DNA of 64,000 bases from NCBI GenBank assembly GCA_016717855.1, contig JADKEV010000011.1:124001-188000 (forward strand), read 5' to 3'. The notes under the pieces are model-generated. The model did no database searches and was not told where the DNA came from. It worked only from the letters and a program-made list of their open reading frames with translations. The translations under genes and the position numbers were made by a program. This document shows, one piece after another, positions 36,028 through 44,511 of this stretch (the stretch's first letter is position 1; each line of letters opens with the position of its first letter). The stretch is from Betaproteobacteria bacterium (GTDB taxonomy: Bacteria > Pseudomonadota > Gammaproteobacteria > Burkholderiales > Casimicrobiaceae).

Positions 36028-37566
36028 ATGAGCAGTCTGGAACAACGCCTGCGCGAACTGACGCCGGAGGCGCTGAAGGGGATGCGCCGCGGCGTCGAGA
36101 AGGAAAGCCTGCGCGCGCAAGCCAACGGCTCCCTGGCGCTGACGCCGCATCCGGCGGCGCTGGGCTCGCCGCTGACGCATCCGCGCATCACCACCGACTT
36201 CTGCGAGTCGCAGCTCGAGCTCATCACCGGCGTGCATGCGGGCGTCGACGAGTGCATCGCGGAGCTCACGCAGATCCACGAGTTCGTCTACCGCAACATC
36301 GGCGATGAGATGCTGTGGGTCGCGAGCATGCCGTGCGGGCTGCCCACCGACGAGACGATCCCGCTGGCGCGCTACGGCTCGTCGAACCTGGGCCGCGCCA
36401 AGAGCGTGTACCGGATGGGACTGGGACACCGCTACGGGCGGCGCATGCAAACCATCTCGGGGATTCACTACAACTGGTCGATGCCGCGGCTGTCGAACGA
36501 CGATTACTTCGGGCTGATCCGCAACTTCCGCCGCCATTCGTTCCTGCTGCTGTACCTGTTCGGCGCGTCGCCCGCGGTGTGCTCGACCTTCGTCGCCGGC
36601 CGCCAGCACGAGCTCAAGGTGCTCAAGAACCAGACGCTGTACATGCCGCACGGGACGTCGCTGCGCATGGGCCGGCTGGGCTACCAGAGCGACGCGCAGG
36701 CCTCGCTCGCGGTCAGCTACAACAGCCTGGAAAGCTACGGCGCGTCGCTGCAGGACGGGCTCACGCGCCAGTATCCGCTGTACGAGGCGATCGGCGTGCG
36801 CAACCCGGGCGGCGAGTACAACCAGCTGGCCACCACGCTGCTGCAGATCGAGAACGAGTTCTACGGAACCATACGCCCGAAGCGCGTCATCTTCCAGGGC
36901 GAACGCCCGCTGCACGCGATGCGCGAGCGCGGCGTCGAGTACATCGAGGTCCGCCTGATGGACCTGGATCCGTTCGTCCCCGTCGGCATCGCCGCGCAGA
37001 CCATGCGCTTCCTCGACGTGTTCCTGCTGTTCTGCCTGCTGTCCGACAGCCCGCCGGACTCGCCGGACGAGATCGCGGCGCTGGCGCGGAACCAGCATCG
37101 CGTGGCGGCGCGCGGCCGCGAGCCCGGCCTGCGCCTGGAGCGCGGCGGGGCCGAAGTCGTGCTCACCGAATTTGCCGCGGAAGTGCTGGAGCGGTGCGCG
37201 CCCATCGCCGCGGCGCTCGACCAGGCCCATGGCGGATCGGCCTATGCCGGTGCGCTGGCCGGCGCGGCTGGGCTGCTCGGCAGTGCCGATGACCTCCCTT
37301 CCGCGCGTGTGCTCGCCGCGATGGTCGCGGATTTCGACAGCTCGTACGTCCGCTTCGTACGCGCGCATTCCGCGCAAACCAAGAGCACGCTGCTGGCCAT
37401 GCCGCTCGACCCCGGCGTCGAGGCGCGCTTCATCGAAATGGCGCAACAGTCGGTGGACAAACAGCGCGCAATCGAATGCAAGGACACTATGCCCTTCGAG
37501 ATCTACCGGCAGCAATACCTCGCCCCGGAGCGGCTGACCGTAAAGGCGGGTGCAGTAGCTCCGTAG
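36028..37566 (+). CDS. gshA: Glutamate-cysteine ligase, proteobacterial type 1
   Basis: The 512-residue enzyme matches GshA: MRRGVEKESLRAQANGSLAL near the N-terminus, then ITTDFCESQLELITGVHAGV, YGRRMQTISGIHYNWSMP and EYIEVRLMDLDPFVPVGI. It joins glutamate and cysteine with ATP in the first step of glutathione synthesis in the cytoplasm. gshB is not in the window. Downstream come a broken redoxin and then kefFC, the glutathione-gated potassium efflux system, so this is a glutathione-centred neighbourhood. The REP pair lies just after its stop. Confidence 0.95.
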   Translation: MSSLEQRLRELTPEALKGMRRGVEKESLRAQANGSLALTPHPAALGSPLTHPRITTDFCESQLELITGVHAGVDECIAELTQIHEFVYRNIGDEMLWVASMPCGLPTDETIPLARYGSSNLGRAKSVYRMGLGHRYGRRMQTISGIHYNWSMPRLSNDDYFGLIRNFRRHSFLLLYLFGASPAVCSTFVAGRQHELKVLKNQTLYMPHGTSLRMGRLGYQSDAQASLAVSYNSLESYGASLQDGLTRQYPLYEAIGVRNPGGEYNQLATTLLQIENEFYGTIRPKRVIFQGERPLHAMRERGVEYIEVRLMDLDPFVPVGIAAQTMRFLDVFLLFCLLSDSPPDSPDEIAALARNQHRVAARGREPGLRLERGGAEVVLTEFAAEVLERCAPIAAALDQAHGGSAYAGALAGAAGLLGSADDLPSARVLAAMVADFDSSYVRFVRAHSAQTKSTLLAMPLDPGVEARFIEMAQQSVDKQRAIECKDTMPFEIYRQQYLAPERLTVKAGAVAP

Positions 37567-37573
37567 CTCCGTA

Positions 37574-37709
37574 GGATGGGTGGAGCGCAGCGATACCCAT
37601 CGTCGGCGAATCGCACGGAATCGCGAACGAGGCACGCTGAGAGACACGGAACCATGCAGGCGGTGGTTCCCGCACCAGCATGATGGGTATCGCTGCGCTC
37701 CACCCATCC
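37574..37709. repeat. Inverted pair of REP-like palindromes downstream of gshA
   Basis: Copy one (37574-37601) and copy two (37682-37709) are identical 28-bp units in opposite orientation, separated by 80 bp. Each can form a hairpin through GATGGGT/ACCCATC arms, and the pair can form a larger cruciform. The total arrangement is like the pair at 43139-43270, so the inverted pair itself seems to be a mobile unit. Placed after the gshA stop it could also act as a transcription-ending or mRNA-stabilising structure. Confidence 0.85.
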
Positions 37710-37806
37710 TACGGGAGGGAGCCGGCGCTCAGGCATTGATCGTGACCGGCACGCGCATCCTGGCGCCAAGGCGTATCATTTCGCGGTTGCCCCGTCCGGA
37801 GATCCC

Positions 37807-38328
37807 ATGAATCGCCTGACCTTCGCGCTGATCCTGCTGTTCGCCGCCGTCGCCCCACTGCCGGCGCTCGCCATCACCGTCGGCCAACCGGCGCCCGAGT
37901 TCGCGCTGCCCGACCTTGAGGGCAAGACCTTGAAGCTCTCCGACCTCGCCGGCAAGTTCGTCGTGCTCGAATGGGTCAATCCCGAATGCCCGTTTGTGAA
38001 AAAGCACTACAACAGCGCCAACATGCCGGCGCTGCAGAAAGAGGCGGGCGCGAAGAATGTGGTGTGGCTGGCCATCAATTCCACCCATCCCGGCCACAGC
38101 GAATTCAAGTCCCCGGCGGAGATGAAGAGCTGGATGGCCTCGAAGAACGCCGCGCCGCAGACCGTGCTGTTCGACCGCGATGGCGGCACCGGGAAGGCTT
38201 ACGGCGCCCAAACGACGCCGCACATGTACATCGTGGATCTCGAACACGGAATCGCGGAATCGAGGTCAGACCCCTTCTTCCAGTGTCACGAGATGGGTAT
38301 CGCTGCGCTCCACCCATCCTACGGCTAG
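37807..38328 (+). pseudogene. Exported AhpC/TSA-type redoxin, C-terminus replaced by repeat sequence
   Basis: A signal peptide (FALILLFAAVAPLPALAI) precedes a thioredoxin-fold redoxin: VGQPAPEFALPDLEGKTLKL, VLEWVNPECPFVKKHY with a single Cys, and TTPHMYIVDL at the cis-proline. After IVDL the frame runs into non-homologous sequence and reads through the palindromic repeat as MGIAALHPSYG before stopping. The family normally continues for about 40-60 residues, including a last helix, so the gene lost its 3' end where the repeat lies. It lies between gshA and kefF. Confidence 0.85.
38292..38319 (-). repeat. REP-like palindrome forming the false 3' end of the redoxin gene
   Basis: A single reverse-orientation 28-bp copy, identical to that at 37682, with a TCAGACCCC motif 25 bp upstream. 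It supplies the last codons and stop of the truncated redoxin frame. Confidence 0.88.
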
Positions 38329-38410
38329 TCCTGCGGCACTAGCCGCGTCGCATCGCCCGTCGCGTGACGGGTTGCAATAAGATTCGGGTCTGCCCACCCG
38401 AAAGCGCAGC

Positions 38411-38971
38411 ATGATCGTCGTCATTCACGCCCATCCGTATCCGAGCCGTTCGCGCGCCGGCCGCGCGCTGGTCGAGGCGATCCGTCCGCTGCCCGATGTG
38501 GAGGTGCGCTCGCTCTACGATCTCTATCCGGACTTCGACATCGACGTGGCCGCCGAGCAGGAGGCGCTCGCCCGCGCCGGACTGATCGTCTGGCTGCATC
38601 CGTTCTACTGGTACAGCGTGCCCGGGCTGCTCAAGCACTGGTTCGACAAAGTGCTCGAGCGCGGCTGGGCGTACGGCGACGGCGGTGTCGCGCTGGCCGG
38701 CAAGCGCTGCCTCTGGGTGCCGACCGTCGGCGGTGCCGAGGAAACCTACGCGACCGGCGCCACGAACCTGAAGCCGTTTGCGCATTACGTGGATCCGGTG
38801 GAGCAGACCGCGCGCTTTTGCCGCATGGTCTGGGAGGAGCCGTTCGTCGTGTTCGATGCGCGCGTGATCCGGCCCGAGGATCTCGCGCGGCACGCCGCGC
38901 TGCTGCGCGAACGCCTGCTGGCCTACGGCGGCGCGCCCGTGCGGCCGGCGCTGGAAGGAGCCGCGGCATGA
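38411..38971 (+). CDS. kefF: KefF/KefG-like NAD(P)H quinone oxidoreductase
   Basis: The 186-residue flavodoxin-like protein has IVVIHAHPYPSRSRAGRALV, LIVWLHPFYWYSVPGLLKHW and a glycine-rich end. KefF and KefG are ancillary flavoproteins that activate Kef potassium efflux channels and reduce quinones. Its stop overlaps the kefC start (ATGA), which fixes the pairing and argues strongly for this role. The gene is probably transcribed with kefC. Confidence 0.9.
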   Translation: MIVVIHAHPYPSRSRAGRALVEAIRPLPDVEVRSLYDLYPDFDIDVAAEQEALARAGLIVWLHPFYWYSVPGLLKHWFDKVLERGWAYGDGGVALAGKRCLWVPTVGGAEETYATGATNLKPFAHYVDPVEQTARFCRMVWEEPFVVFDARVIRPEDLARHAALLRERLLAYGGAPVRPALEGAAA

Positions 38972-40755
38972 TGCTGGACGCGCTGATCTACCTGGCGGCG
39001 GCCGTGCTCTGCGTGCCCATCGCCAAGCGCCTCGGGCTGGGCTCGGTGCTGGGCTACCTGATCGCCGGCGCGGCGATCGGACCCTGGGGCCTGCGCTTCG
39101 TCGAGGACGTGGAATCGATGCTCCACTTCTCCGAGTTCGGTGTGGTGCTGATGTTGTTCGTGATCGGCCTCGAACTGGAACCCAAGCGGCTGTGGTCGAT
39201 GAAGAGCGAAGTGTTCGGCGGCGGCGCGCTGCAGTTGGCGCTGTGCGGCGCGGCACTGGCCGGCGGCGGCTGGCTGCTCGGACTCGACTGGAAGGGCGCG
39301 TTGATCGCGGGACTGGCGCTCGCGCTGTCGTCGACCGCGATCTCGATGCAGACCATGGTCGAGCGCAACTTCGTCGCCACGCCGACCGGCCGCAGCGGCT
39401 TCGCGGTGCTGCTGTTCCAGGACATCGCCGCGATCCCGCTGCTGGCCGCGATCCCGCTGCTCGCCGTGAGCAAGGTCGCGAGCGACGTGCCGGTGTGGCG
39501 CGATGCGTTGATCGCCTTTGCCGCGATAACCGGCGTGGTCGTGATCGGCCGCTATCTCACGCGTCCGGCGCTGCGCATCATCGCGGCCACCGACTTGCGC
39601 GAGGTGTTCACCGCGTTCGCGCTGCTGCTGGTGATCGGCATCGCGCAGCTGATGTCGCTGGCCGGGGTGTCGATGGCGCTGGGGGCGTTCCTGGCCGGCG
39701 TGCTGCTGGCGAGCTCGGAGTACCGGCACGCGCTGGAAACCGACATCGAGCCGTTCAAGGGCCTGCTGCTCGGGCTGTTCTTCATTTCGGTGGGGATGTC
39801 GATCGACTTCGGACTGCTGCGCAGCCAGCCGCTGGCGGTCGCGGGACTGGTCTGCGGCTTCCTGGGGCTCAAGCTCGCGATGCTGTGGGTCGTCGCGCGG
39901 ATCATCGGCGTCACCAGCCGGCAGCGCTGGCTGTTCGCGGTGCTGCTTTCGCAGGGCGGCGAATTCGCCTTCGTCGTGTTCGGCGCCGCGCGCATCGCGG
40001 GGCTGCTCTCGAAGGAGTGGGACGCGCTGCTGACCATGGCCGTCGCGCTGTCGATGGCCACGACGCCGCTCTTGCTGATGCTGCACGACTGGTGGATCTG
40101 CCCCGAGGCGAAGGACGAGCGCGAGGCCGACGCGATCGACGAGCCCGCCCGGCCGGTGATCATCGCCGGCTTCGGGCGCTTCGGGCAGATCGTCGGCCGC
40201 CTGCTGGGCGCGAACAGCATCCGCGCCATCGTGCTCGACCACGACCCGGACCAGATCGAGACGGTGCGCAAGTTCGGCTACAAGGTGTTCTACGGCGACG
40301 CGACGCGCCTCGACCTGCTGCGCGCCGCGGGCGCCGCCCAGGCGCGGTTGCTGATCAACGCGATCGACGATGTCGAGGACAGCCTGGCCCTTACCGACCT
40401 GGTGCGGGAAAATTTTCCGGAACTGAAGATGATCGCCCGCGCGCGCAATGTCTCGCACTACATCGAACTGCGCTCGCGCGGCGTGGAGATCATCGAGCGC
40501 GAGACCTTCGAGTCGGCGCTGCGCGCGGGCCGCCATGCGCTCGAGGCGCTGGGGCTGGACGCCTACCGCGCGCGGGAAATCGCGGACGCCTTCCGCCGCC
40601 ACAACATCAGTGCGGTCGAGTCGACCATGCCGCTGTTCCGCGATGAGAACAAGTTCCTCACCGCCGCCAGGGCCGGGCGCGAGGAGTTGCAGGAAATGTT
40701 CACCCGCGACCGGCTGAGGTTCGAAGCCGAACACGGCGACGACGAGTGGAAATGA
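38968..40755 (+). CDS. kefC: Glutathione-regulated K+ efflux antiporter, KefC/KefB type
   Basis: Starting at the ATG overlapping the kefF stop (GGAAGGAG upstream), the 595-residue protein has about twelve TM helices of the CPA2 family (LGYLIAGAAIGPWGLRFVED, LMLFVIGLELEPKRLWSM, FAVLLFQDIAAIPLLA, GLFFISVGMSIDFGLL) and a C-terminal RCK/TrkA-N domain (VIIAGFGRFGQIVGRLLGAN). Kef systems are held shut by glutathione and opened by glutathione adducts, letting K+ out and acidifying the cell during electrophile stress. The proximity of gshA fits this control. HALE in the membrane part (SSEYRHALETDIEPF) resembles the Kef regulatory loop. Confidence 0.92.
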   Translation: MMLDALIYLAAAVLCVPIAKRLGLGSVLGYLIAGAAIGPWGLRFVEDVESMLHFSEFGVVLMLFVIGLELEPKRLWSMKSEVFGGGALQLALCGAALAGGGWLLGLDWKGALIAGLALALSSTAISMQTMVERNFVATPTGRSGFAVLLFQDIAAIPLLAAIPLLAVSKVASDVPVWRDALIAFAAITGVVVIGRYLTRPALRIIAATDLREVFTAFALLLVIGIAQLMSLAGVSMALGAFLAGVLLASSEYRHALETDIEPFKGLLLGLFFISVGMSIDFGLLRSQPLAVAGLVCGFLGLKLAMLWVVARIIGVTSRQRWLFAVLLSQGGEFAFVVFGAARIAGLLSKEWDALLTMAVALSMATTPLLLMLHDWWICPEAKDEREADAIDEPARPVIIAGFGRFGQIVGRLLGANSIRAIVLDHDPDQIETVRKFGYKVFYGDATRLDLLRAAGAAQARLLINAIDDVEDSLALTDLVRENFPELKMIARARNVSHYIELRSRGVEIIERETFESALRAGRHALEALGLDAYRAREIADAFRRHNISAVESTMPLFRDENKFLTAARAGREELQEMFTRDRLRFEAEHGDDEWK

Positions 40756-40870
40756 CCCTGAGGCGCCGGAACCACGGGCCAAATCGGCGATCCGATCGCA
40801 ATTGGGGTCTGACCCCATCCATCATGACGTGCCCGGCCGTTGCCGTTGCGGCCAGCCAACTGGAGACCAG

Positions 40871-42052
40871 ATGAAGACATCAGCCACGACCCAGGAAGTC
40901 CAGCCGAAGGCGCTGGTAAGCCTGGTGCTACTCGCTTGCCTCGTCGGCGCCGCCACGCAGATCTGGCCCGGCGCGGGCATTGCCTCCGACCGCATCGTCG
41001 GCACCGAGGACTACCGGGTGCGCATCGTCCCGGTGGCGTCCGGGCTGGACACGCCATGGGGGATGACGTTTCTCGACCGCGACCGGATACTTCTCACCGA
41101 GAAACCAGGCCGCCTGCGCGTCGTCGAGGGCGGCAAGCTGCTGCCGCGCCCGGTCGCCGGCTTGCCCGCGGTACGCGTGCACGGGCAGGGCGGGCTGCTC
41201 GACGTGACCACGCATCCGCAGTTCGCGAGCAACGGGCTGATCTACTGGAGCTTCGCCAACGGCGACGATGCCAATGTCGGCACCGAAGTCGCGCGCGGGA
41301 AGCTGAGCGGCGACGCGGCGGCCGGCTATCGGTTGGACCAGGTCGAGGTGATCTTCCGCCAGCAACCCAAGAACACCGGGAGTCCGCACTTCGGCTCGCG
41401 GCTGGTCTGGGACCGCGCCGGCAACCTGTTCGTGACCCTGGGCGACCGCGGGCAGATGCAGGAGGCGCAGAACCTGTCCGGCCATCTGGGCAAGATCGTG
41501 CGCATCTCAGAAGCGGGCAGGATCCCCGCGGACAATCCGTTTGCCACGCGGCCGAATGCGCGGCCGGAGATCTTCAGCCTGGGCAACCGCAACGTCCAGG
41601 GCGCCGCGCTGCACCCGGTGACCGGCGAACTCTGGGCGCACGAGCACGGGCCGCAGGGCGGCGACGAAGTCAACATCATCCGCGCCGGCCGCAACTATGG
41701 CTGGCCGGTGATCACCTACGGCGTCAACTACGGCAGCGGGACGAAGATCGGCGAGGGCACGGAAAAGCCCGGGATGGAGCAGCCGCTGTGGAAGTGGATA
41801 CCCTCGATCGCGCCGTCGGGGATGGCGTTCTACACCGGGGACAAGTTTCCGAAGTGGAAAGGGAACCTGTTCGTCGGCGCGCTGGCCGGACAACTCATCG
41901 CGCGGCTGACCCTCAACGGCGACACCGTCGTGCGCGAAGAAAGGATCCGGGGCACCGGCCGCACGCGCGACATCCGGGCGGGGCCGGACGGCAACCTGTA
42001 CGTGCTCTCCGAGTCCGAGGGCGCGCTGCTGCGCATCGAGCCGGCGGGCTGA
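40871..42052 (+). CDS. Exported PQQ-dependent aldose sugar dehydrogenase-like protein
   Basis: The 393-residue product has a membrane-like signal segment (ALVSLVLLACLVGAATQIWP) and a six-bladed propeller of the soluble glucose/sorbosone dehydrogenase family: GLDTPWGMTFLDRDRILLTE, HFGSRLVWDRAGNLFVTLGD, GNRNVQGAALHP, AHEHGPQGGDEVNIIRAG and NYGWPVITYG. The family oxidises aldose sugars with PQQ in the periplasm. No pqq synthesis genes are in the window. An upstream start at 40802 would read through a TCTGACCCC motif and is rejected. It is followed by an exported aldo/keto reductase. Confidence 0.9.
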   Translation: MKTSATTQEVQPKALVSLVLLACLVGAATQIWPGAGIASDRIVGTEDYRVRIVPVASGLDTPWGMTFLDRDRILLTEKPGRLRVVEGGKLLPRPVAGLPAVRVHGQGGLLDVTTHPQFASNGLIYWSFANGDDANVGTEVARGKLSGDAAAGYRLDQVEVIFRQQPKNTGSPHFGSRLVWDRAGNLFVTLGDRGQMQEAQNLSGHLGKIVRISEAGRIPADNPFATRPNARPEIFSLGNRNVQGAALHPVTGELWAHEHGPQGGDEVNIIRAGRNYGWPVITYGVNYGSGTKIGEGTEKPGMEQPLWKWIPSIAPSGMAFYTGDKFPKWKGNLFVGALAGQLIARLTLNGDTVVREERIRGTGRTRDIRAGPDGNLYVLSESEGALLRIEPAG

Positions 42053-42165
42053 GTCCAGGGGCGGCGCCCGTAGTGGCCGCTCGCCGTGAGCAGCCGCGCA
42101 CCGCGTTTCCCGCGATCGGCATCCGCGCACCGAACCAACGGCATGCACCCGTAGTCAGTTCATTC

Positions 42166-43068
42166 ATGAACCGCCGCGACTTTCTTGCCTCGCTGCCCGC
42201 TGCGCTGCTGGCGCCGGCGGCGGACGCCCTGGCCCAAACACAGCCATCCTTCCGGCGGAACGCTCCGCGCGGCTTCGAGGCACTGCCGCCGATCGGCCTG
42301 GGTACCTGGCTGACGTTCCACGTCGGCGACGACTCCGAGGCGCAGGAGCAGCGCCGCCAGGTGCTGGCGCGGTTCTTCGCGGCGGGCGGCGGCATGATCG
42401 ATTCCTCGCCGATGTACGGCCAGGCGGAGTGGCTGCTGGGCCAGCTGCTGCCGGCAGTCGCGCACGAAGGCAGGCTGTTCACGGCCACCAAGGTCTGGAC
42501 CCCTTTCGCCGCGCGCGGACCGGGACAGCTCGAGCAGTCGCTGCGTTTCTGGCGCGTGCCGCGCTTCGACGTCGTGCTGGTGCACAACCTGGTCAACTGG
42601 CGCGCGCATCTGAAGACGCTGCGCGCGTGGCAGGAACAGGGGCGCGTCCGCTACATCGGCATCTCGACCTCGCATGCGGTGGCCAACGACGAGGCCGCGC
42701 GCATCGTGAAGAGCGAGCGCCTGGACGTGCTGCAGATCACTTACAACTTCGCCGATGCGAGCGCGGAGCCGGTGATGAACCTCGCCGCGGAACGCGGACT
42801 CGCCGTCGTCATCAACCGGCCGTTCGACGGCGGTTCGCTGTTCGGCCGCGTGGGCAACCGCCCGCTGCCCGCGTGGGCGATGGACATCGACTGCGCCAAC
42901 TGGGCGCAGTTCTTCCTCAAGTGGATCGTCTCCCACCCCGCAGTGACCTGCGCGATCCCCGCCACGGCGAATCCCGCGCACATGGACGAGAACATGGGCG
43001 CCCGCGCCGGCCGCATGCCCGACGCCGCGCTGCGCCGGCAAATGCTCGCCCACTTCGTCGGGCCGTAA
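42166..43068 (+). CDS. Tat-exported aldo/keto reductase family protein
   Basis: The 300-residue protein starts MNRRDFLASLPAALLAPAAD, a twin-arginine signal. The aldo/keto-reductase barrel shows catalytic Asp-Tyr-Lys-His positions in MIDSSPMYGQAEWLLG, ATKVWTP and VVLVHNLVNW, plus IGISTSHAVANDEA and CAIPATANPAHM. Export by the Tat route implies folding with a cofactor in the cytoplasm. Its natural substrate is unknown. It follows the sugar dehydrogenase after 113 bp, so the two may work together on sugars in the periplasm. Confidence 0.88.
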   Translation: MNRRDFLASLPAALLAPAADALAQTQPSFRRNAPRGFEALPPIGLGTWLTFHVGDDSEAQEQRRQVLARFFAAGGGMIDSSPMYGQAEWLLGQLLPAVAHEGRLFTATKVWTPFAARGPGQLEQSLRFWRVPRFDVVLVHNLVNWRAHLKTLRAWQEQGRVRYIGISTSHAVANDEAARIVKSERLDVLQITYNFADASAEPVMNLAAERGLAVVINRPFDGGSLFGRVGNRPLPAWAMDIDCANWAQFFLKWIVSHPAVTCAIPATANPAHMDENMGARAGRMPDAALRRQMLAHFVGP

Positions 43069-43138
43069 TCGGGTCCAATTGGGACCTGACCCGAATGGCG
43101 CTTACATACATTCCAGGAAGGGCACCGCCACTGCCGTA

Positions 43139-43270
43139 GGATGGGTGGAGCGTAGCGATACCCATCTCGTCGAGTTGTACGGAACCGGTGTCGTGGCGCG
43201 ATTTCCCCGTGGCTAACTGCGAACATCGCGCCCGCATGGGCAGATGGGTATCGCTACGCTCCACCCATCC
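43139..43270. repeat. Inverted pair of REP-like palindromes within a 314-bp gene-free stretch
   Basis: Two 28-bp copies in opposite orientation (43139-43166 and 43243-43270) carry the compensating variant GTAGC/GCTAC in the loop, so the partners have changed together. A TCTGACCC-type motif lies upstream near 43085 and another (gggtccgacacagg) near 43304. Between 43069 and 43382 I see no gene; short open frames here only read through the repeats. Confidence 0.85.
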
Positions 43271-43382
43271 TACGAAGCTAGGATGCAGGTTCTTGTCGGA
43301 ATTCGGGTCCGACACAGGTACCCCCGCATGGACGGCCGTCCCGCGAATGGCTACCATCGAACTTTCCTCCAGGGACACCGCC

Positions 43383-44039
43383 ATGCTCGACGAAGCGCCG
43401 AAGATCCAGTATCGCGATGTAGTACGCCCGAAGGCGGCGCAGGTGGATGCGGTGCGCGGCACGCCGACCGGGTTCCTGGTCGATGCGCTGGGCGGGGGCG
43501 GCGCGCTCGACTACCGGATCAAGCCCGCGATTCCCGCGCAGGCGGCGTTTTGCGGCGTCGCGCTGACCTGCGACGCGGGGCCTGCCGACAATCTCGCCGT
43601 CGTCGCCGCGCTGAAGTCGGTCCAGCCGGGCGACGTGCTGGTGGCGGCCACCGCCGGCCATACCGGCTGCGCGGTGACCGGTGATCTGGTCCTGGGGATG
43701 GCGAAGAATTGCGGCGCGGTGGGCTTCGTGACCGATGGTTGCGTCCGCGACCTGCCCGGCATGCGTGCGGTGGGATTGCCCTGTTACTGCGTCGGCGTGA
43801 CCCCCAATTCGCCGCATCGCAGCGGTCCCGGCACGGTAGGCTTTCCGGTCACGATCGCCGGCCACCCGGTGGCCAGCGGCGACGTGGTCGTCGCCGATCA
43901 GGATGGCGTCGTGATCATCCCGCAAGCGCGGCTGGCTGAAGTCATCGCTCGCCTGCCCGCGATCCGCGAGGCCGAGGCCGAGATGGACCAGAAGGTCCGC
44001 GACGGCCTGCGCCTGCCGGCATTCATGCAGGACGCCTGA
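43383..44039 (+). CDS. RraA-family protein (HMG/CHA aldolase-like)
   Basis: The 218-residue product has the RraA/4-hydroxy-4-methyl-2-oxoglutarate aldolase fold: GTPTGFLVDALGGGGALDYR, GDVLVAATAGHTGCAVTGDL, GAVGFVTDGCVRDLPGMRAV with the TDG-x-x-RD metal/substrate motif, and GDVVVADQDGVVIIPQ. The motif suggests a metal-dependent aldolase or decarboxylase rather than an RNase E regulator. In-frame codons upstream of 43383 pass through a REP repeat and are not coding. The gene stands alone between repeats, so its pathway is unclear. Confidence 0.88.
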   Translation: MLDEAPKIQYRDVVRPKAAQVDAVRGTPTGFLVDALGGGGALDYRIKPAIPAQAAFCGVALTCDAGPADNLAVVAALKSVQPGDVLVAATAGHTGCAVTGDLVLGMAKNCGAVGFVTDGCVRDLPGMRAVGLPCYCVGVTPNSPHRSGPGTVGFPVTIAGHPVASGDVVVADQDGVVIIPQARLAEVIARLPAIREAEAEMDQKVRDGLRLPAFMQDA

Positions 44040-44075
44040 ATTGCGCTAGATGGGGTCTGACCCCGATTCTTACGA

Positions 44076-44103
44076 GATGGGTATCGCTGCGCTCCACCCA
44101 TCC
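44076..44103 (-). repeat. REP-like palindrome with adjacent GGGGTCTGACCCC motif
   Basis: A single reverse-orientation 28-bp copy. The perfect GGGGTC/GACCCC palindrome at about 44052-44064 lies just before it, showing the two interspersed families side by side. It sits between the convergent RraA-like and DUF1127-like genes. Confidence 0.88.
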
Positions 44104-44127
44104 TACGGTGCCATCGATTCCCGGGCA

Positions 44128-44409
44128 TCACGACCGGTAGAGGTCGAGCAGGCGGAACTGGTGCGAATCCTGGCGTTCGATGGCGTGGGCGATCAGCCAG
44201 TTGGGGGCGCCGATGTCCTTGAGCGTGTGGGTATTGATGCCGGCCATCAATTCCAGCGAGTTCGCTTGGGCGGATTGTTCCGCCCGCTCGCGCCACGTCG
44301 ACTGGAACGCGAAGAGCGCGGCACGCGTGGCTTCGCCGGTCGCGGCGAAGAAGCGCTCGGCCAGCGAGTGGGACAAGGCGGCGGATGATTGGGAAAACTG
44401 GTAGTTCAC
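44128..44409 (-). CDS. Small DUF1127-like protein
   Basis: A GTG at 44409 preceded by GGAG gives a 93-residue product. Its C-terminus, HTLKDIGAPNWLIAHAIERQ, resembles the YjiS/DUF1127 motif (TL-x-DIG). The N-terminal half is helical (SLAERFFAATGEATRAALFA), somewhat like phasins. DUF1127 proteins are small regulators, in some bacteria of RNA or phosphate/carbon metabolism. A TTG at 44421 is an alternative start. It is divergent from the LysR gene, which could control it. Confidence 0.65.
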   Translation of the reverse strand: MNYQFSQSSAALSHSLAERFFAATGEATRAALFAFQSTWRERAEQSAQANSLELMAGINTHTLKDIGAPNWLIAHAIERQDSHQFRLLDLYRS

Positions 44410-44474
44410 GATTTGCTCCAATCGGGTTGTTGACGCTGGTAAGGATAGGAGCCCAGGCTCCCCGTGTAAATCGA

Positions 44475-44504
44475 TTTGTTCTTGACGTTTTGGTCAGTTA
44501 TACT
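44475..44504 (+). promoter_or_regulatory. Candidate sigma-70 promoter of the LysR gene, nearly leaderless
   Basis: TTGTTC (44476-44481) and TATACT (44499-44504) are separated by 17 bp, close to the sigma-70 consensus. The predicted transcription start falls at about 44511-44512, on or next to the LysR ATG at 44512. No ribosome site is seen, so the mRNA may be leaderless. Confidence 0.45.
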
Positions 44505-44511
44505 TACCAGT

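Noticed and set aside
36013..37707. 564-codon open frame opposite gshA
   Set aside because: Antisense shadow of a well-recognised GshA, low-complexity composition.
38923..40818. Long open frame on the minus strand opposite kefC
   Set aside because: Arg/Gln/His-rich composition typical of antisense shadows in GC-rich DNA, and the plus-strand frame is a clear KefC.
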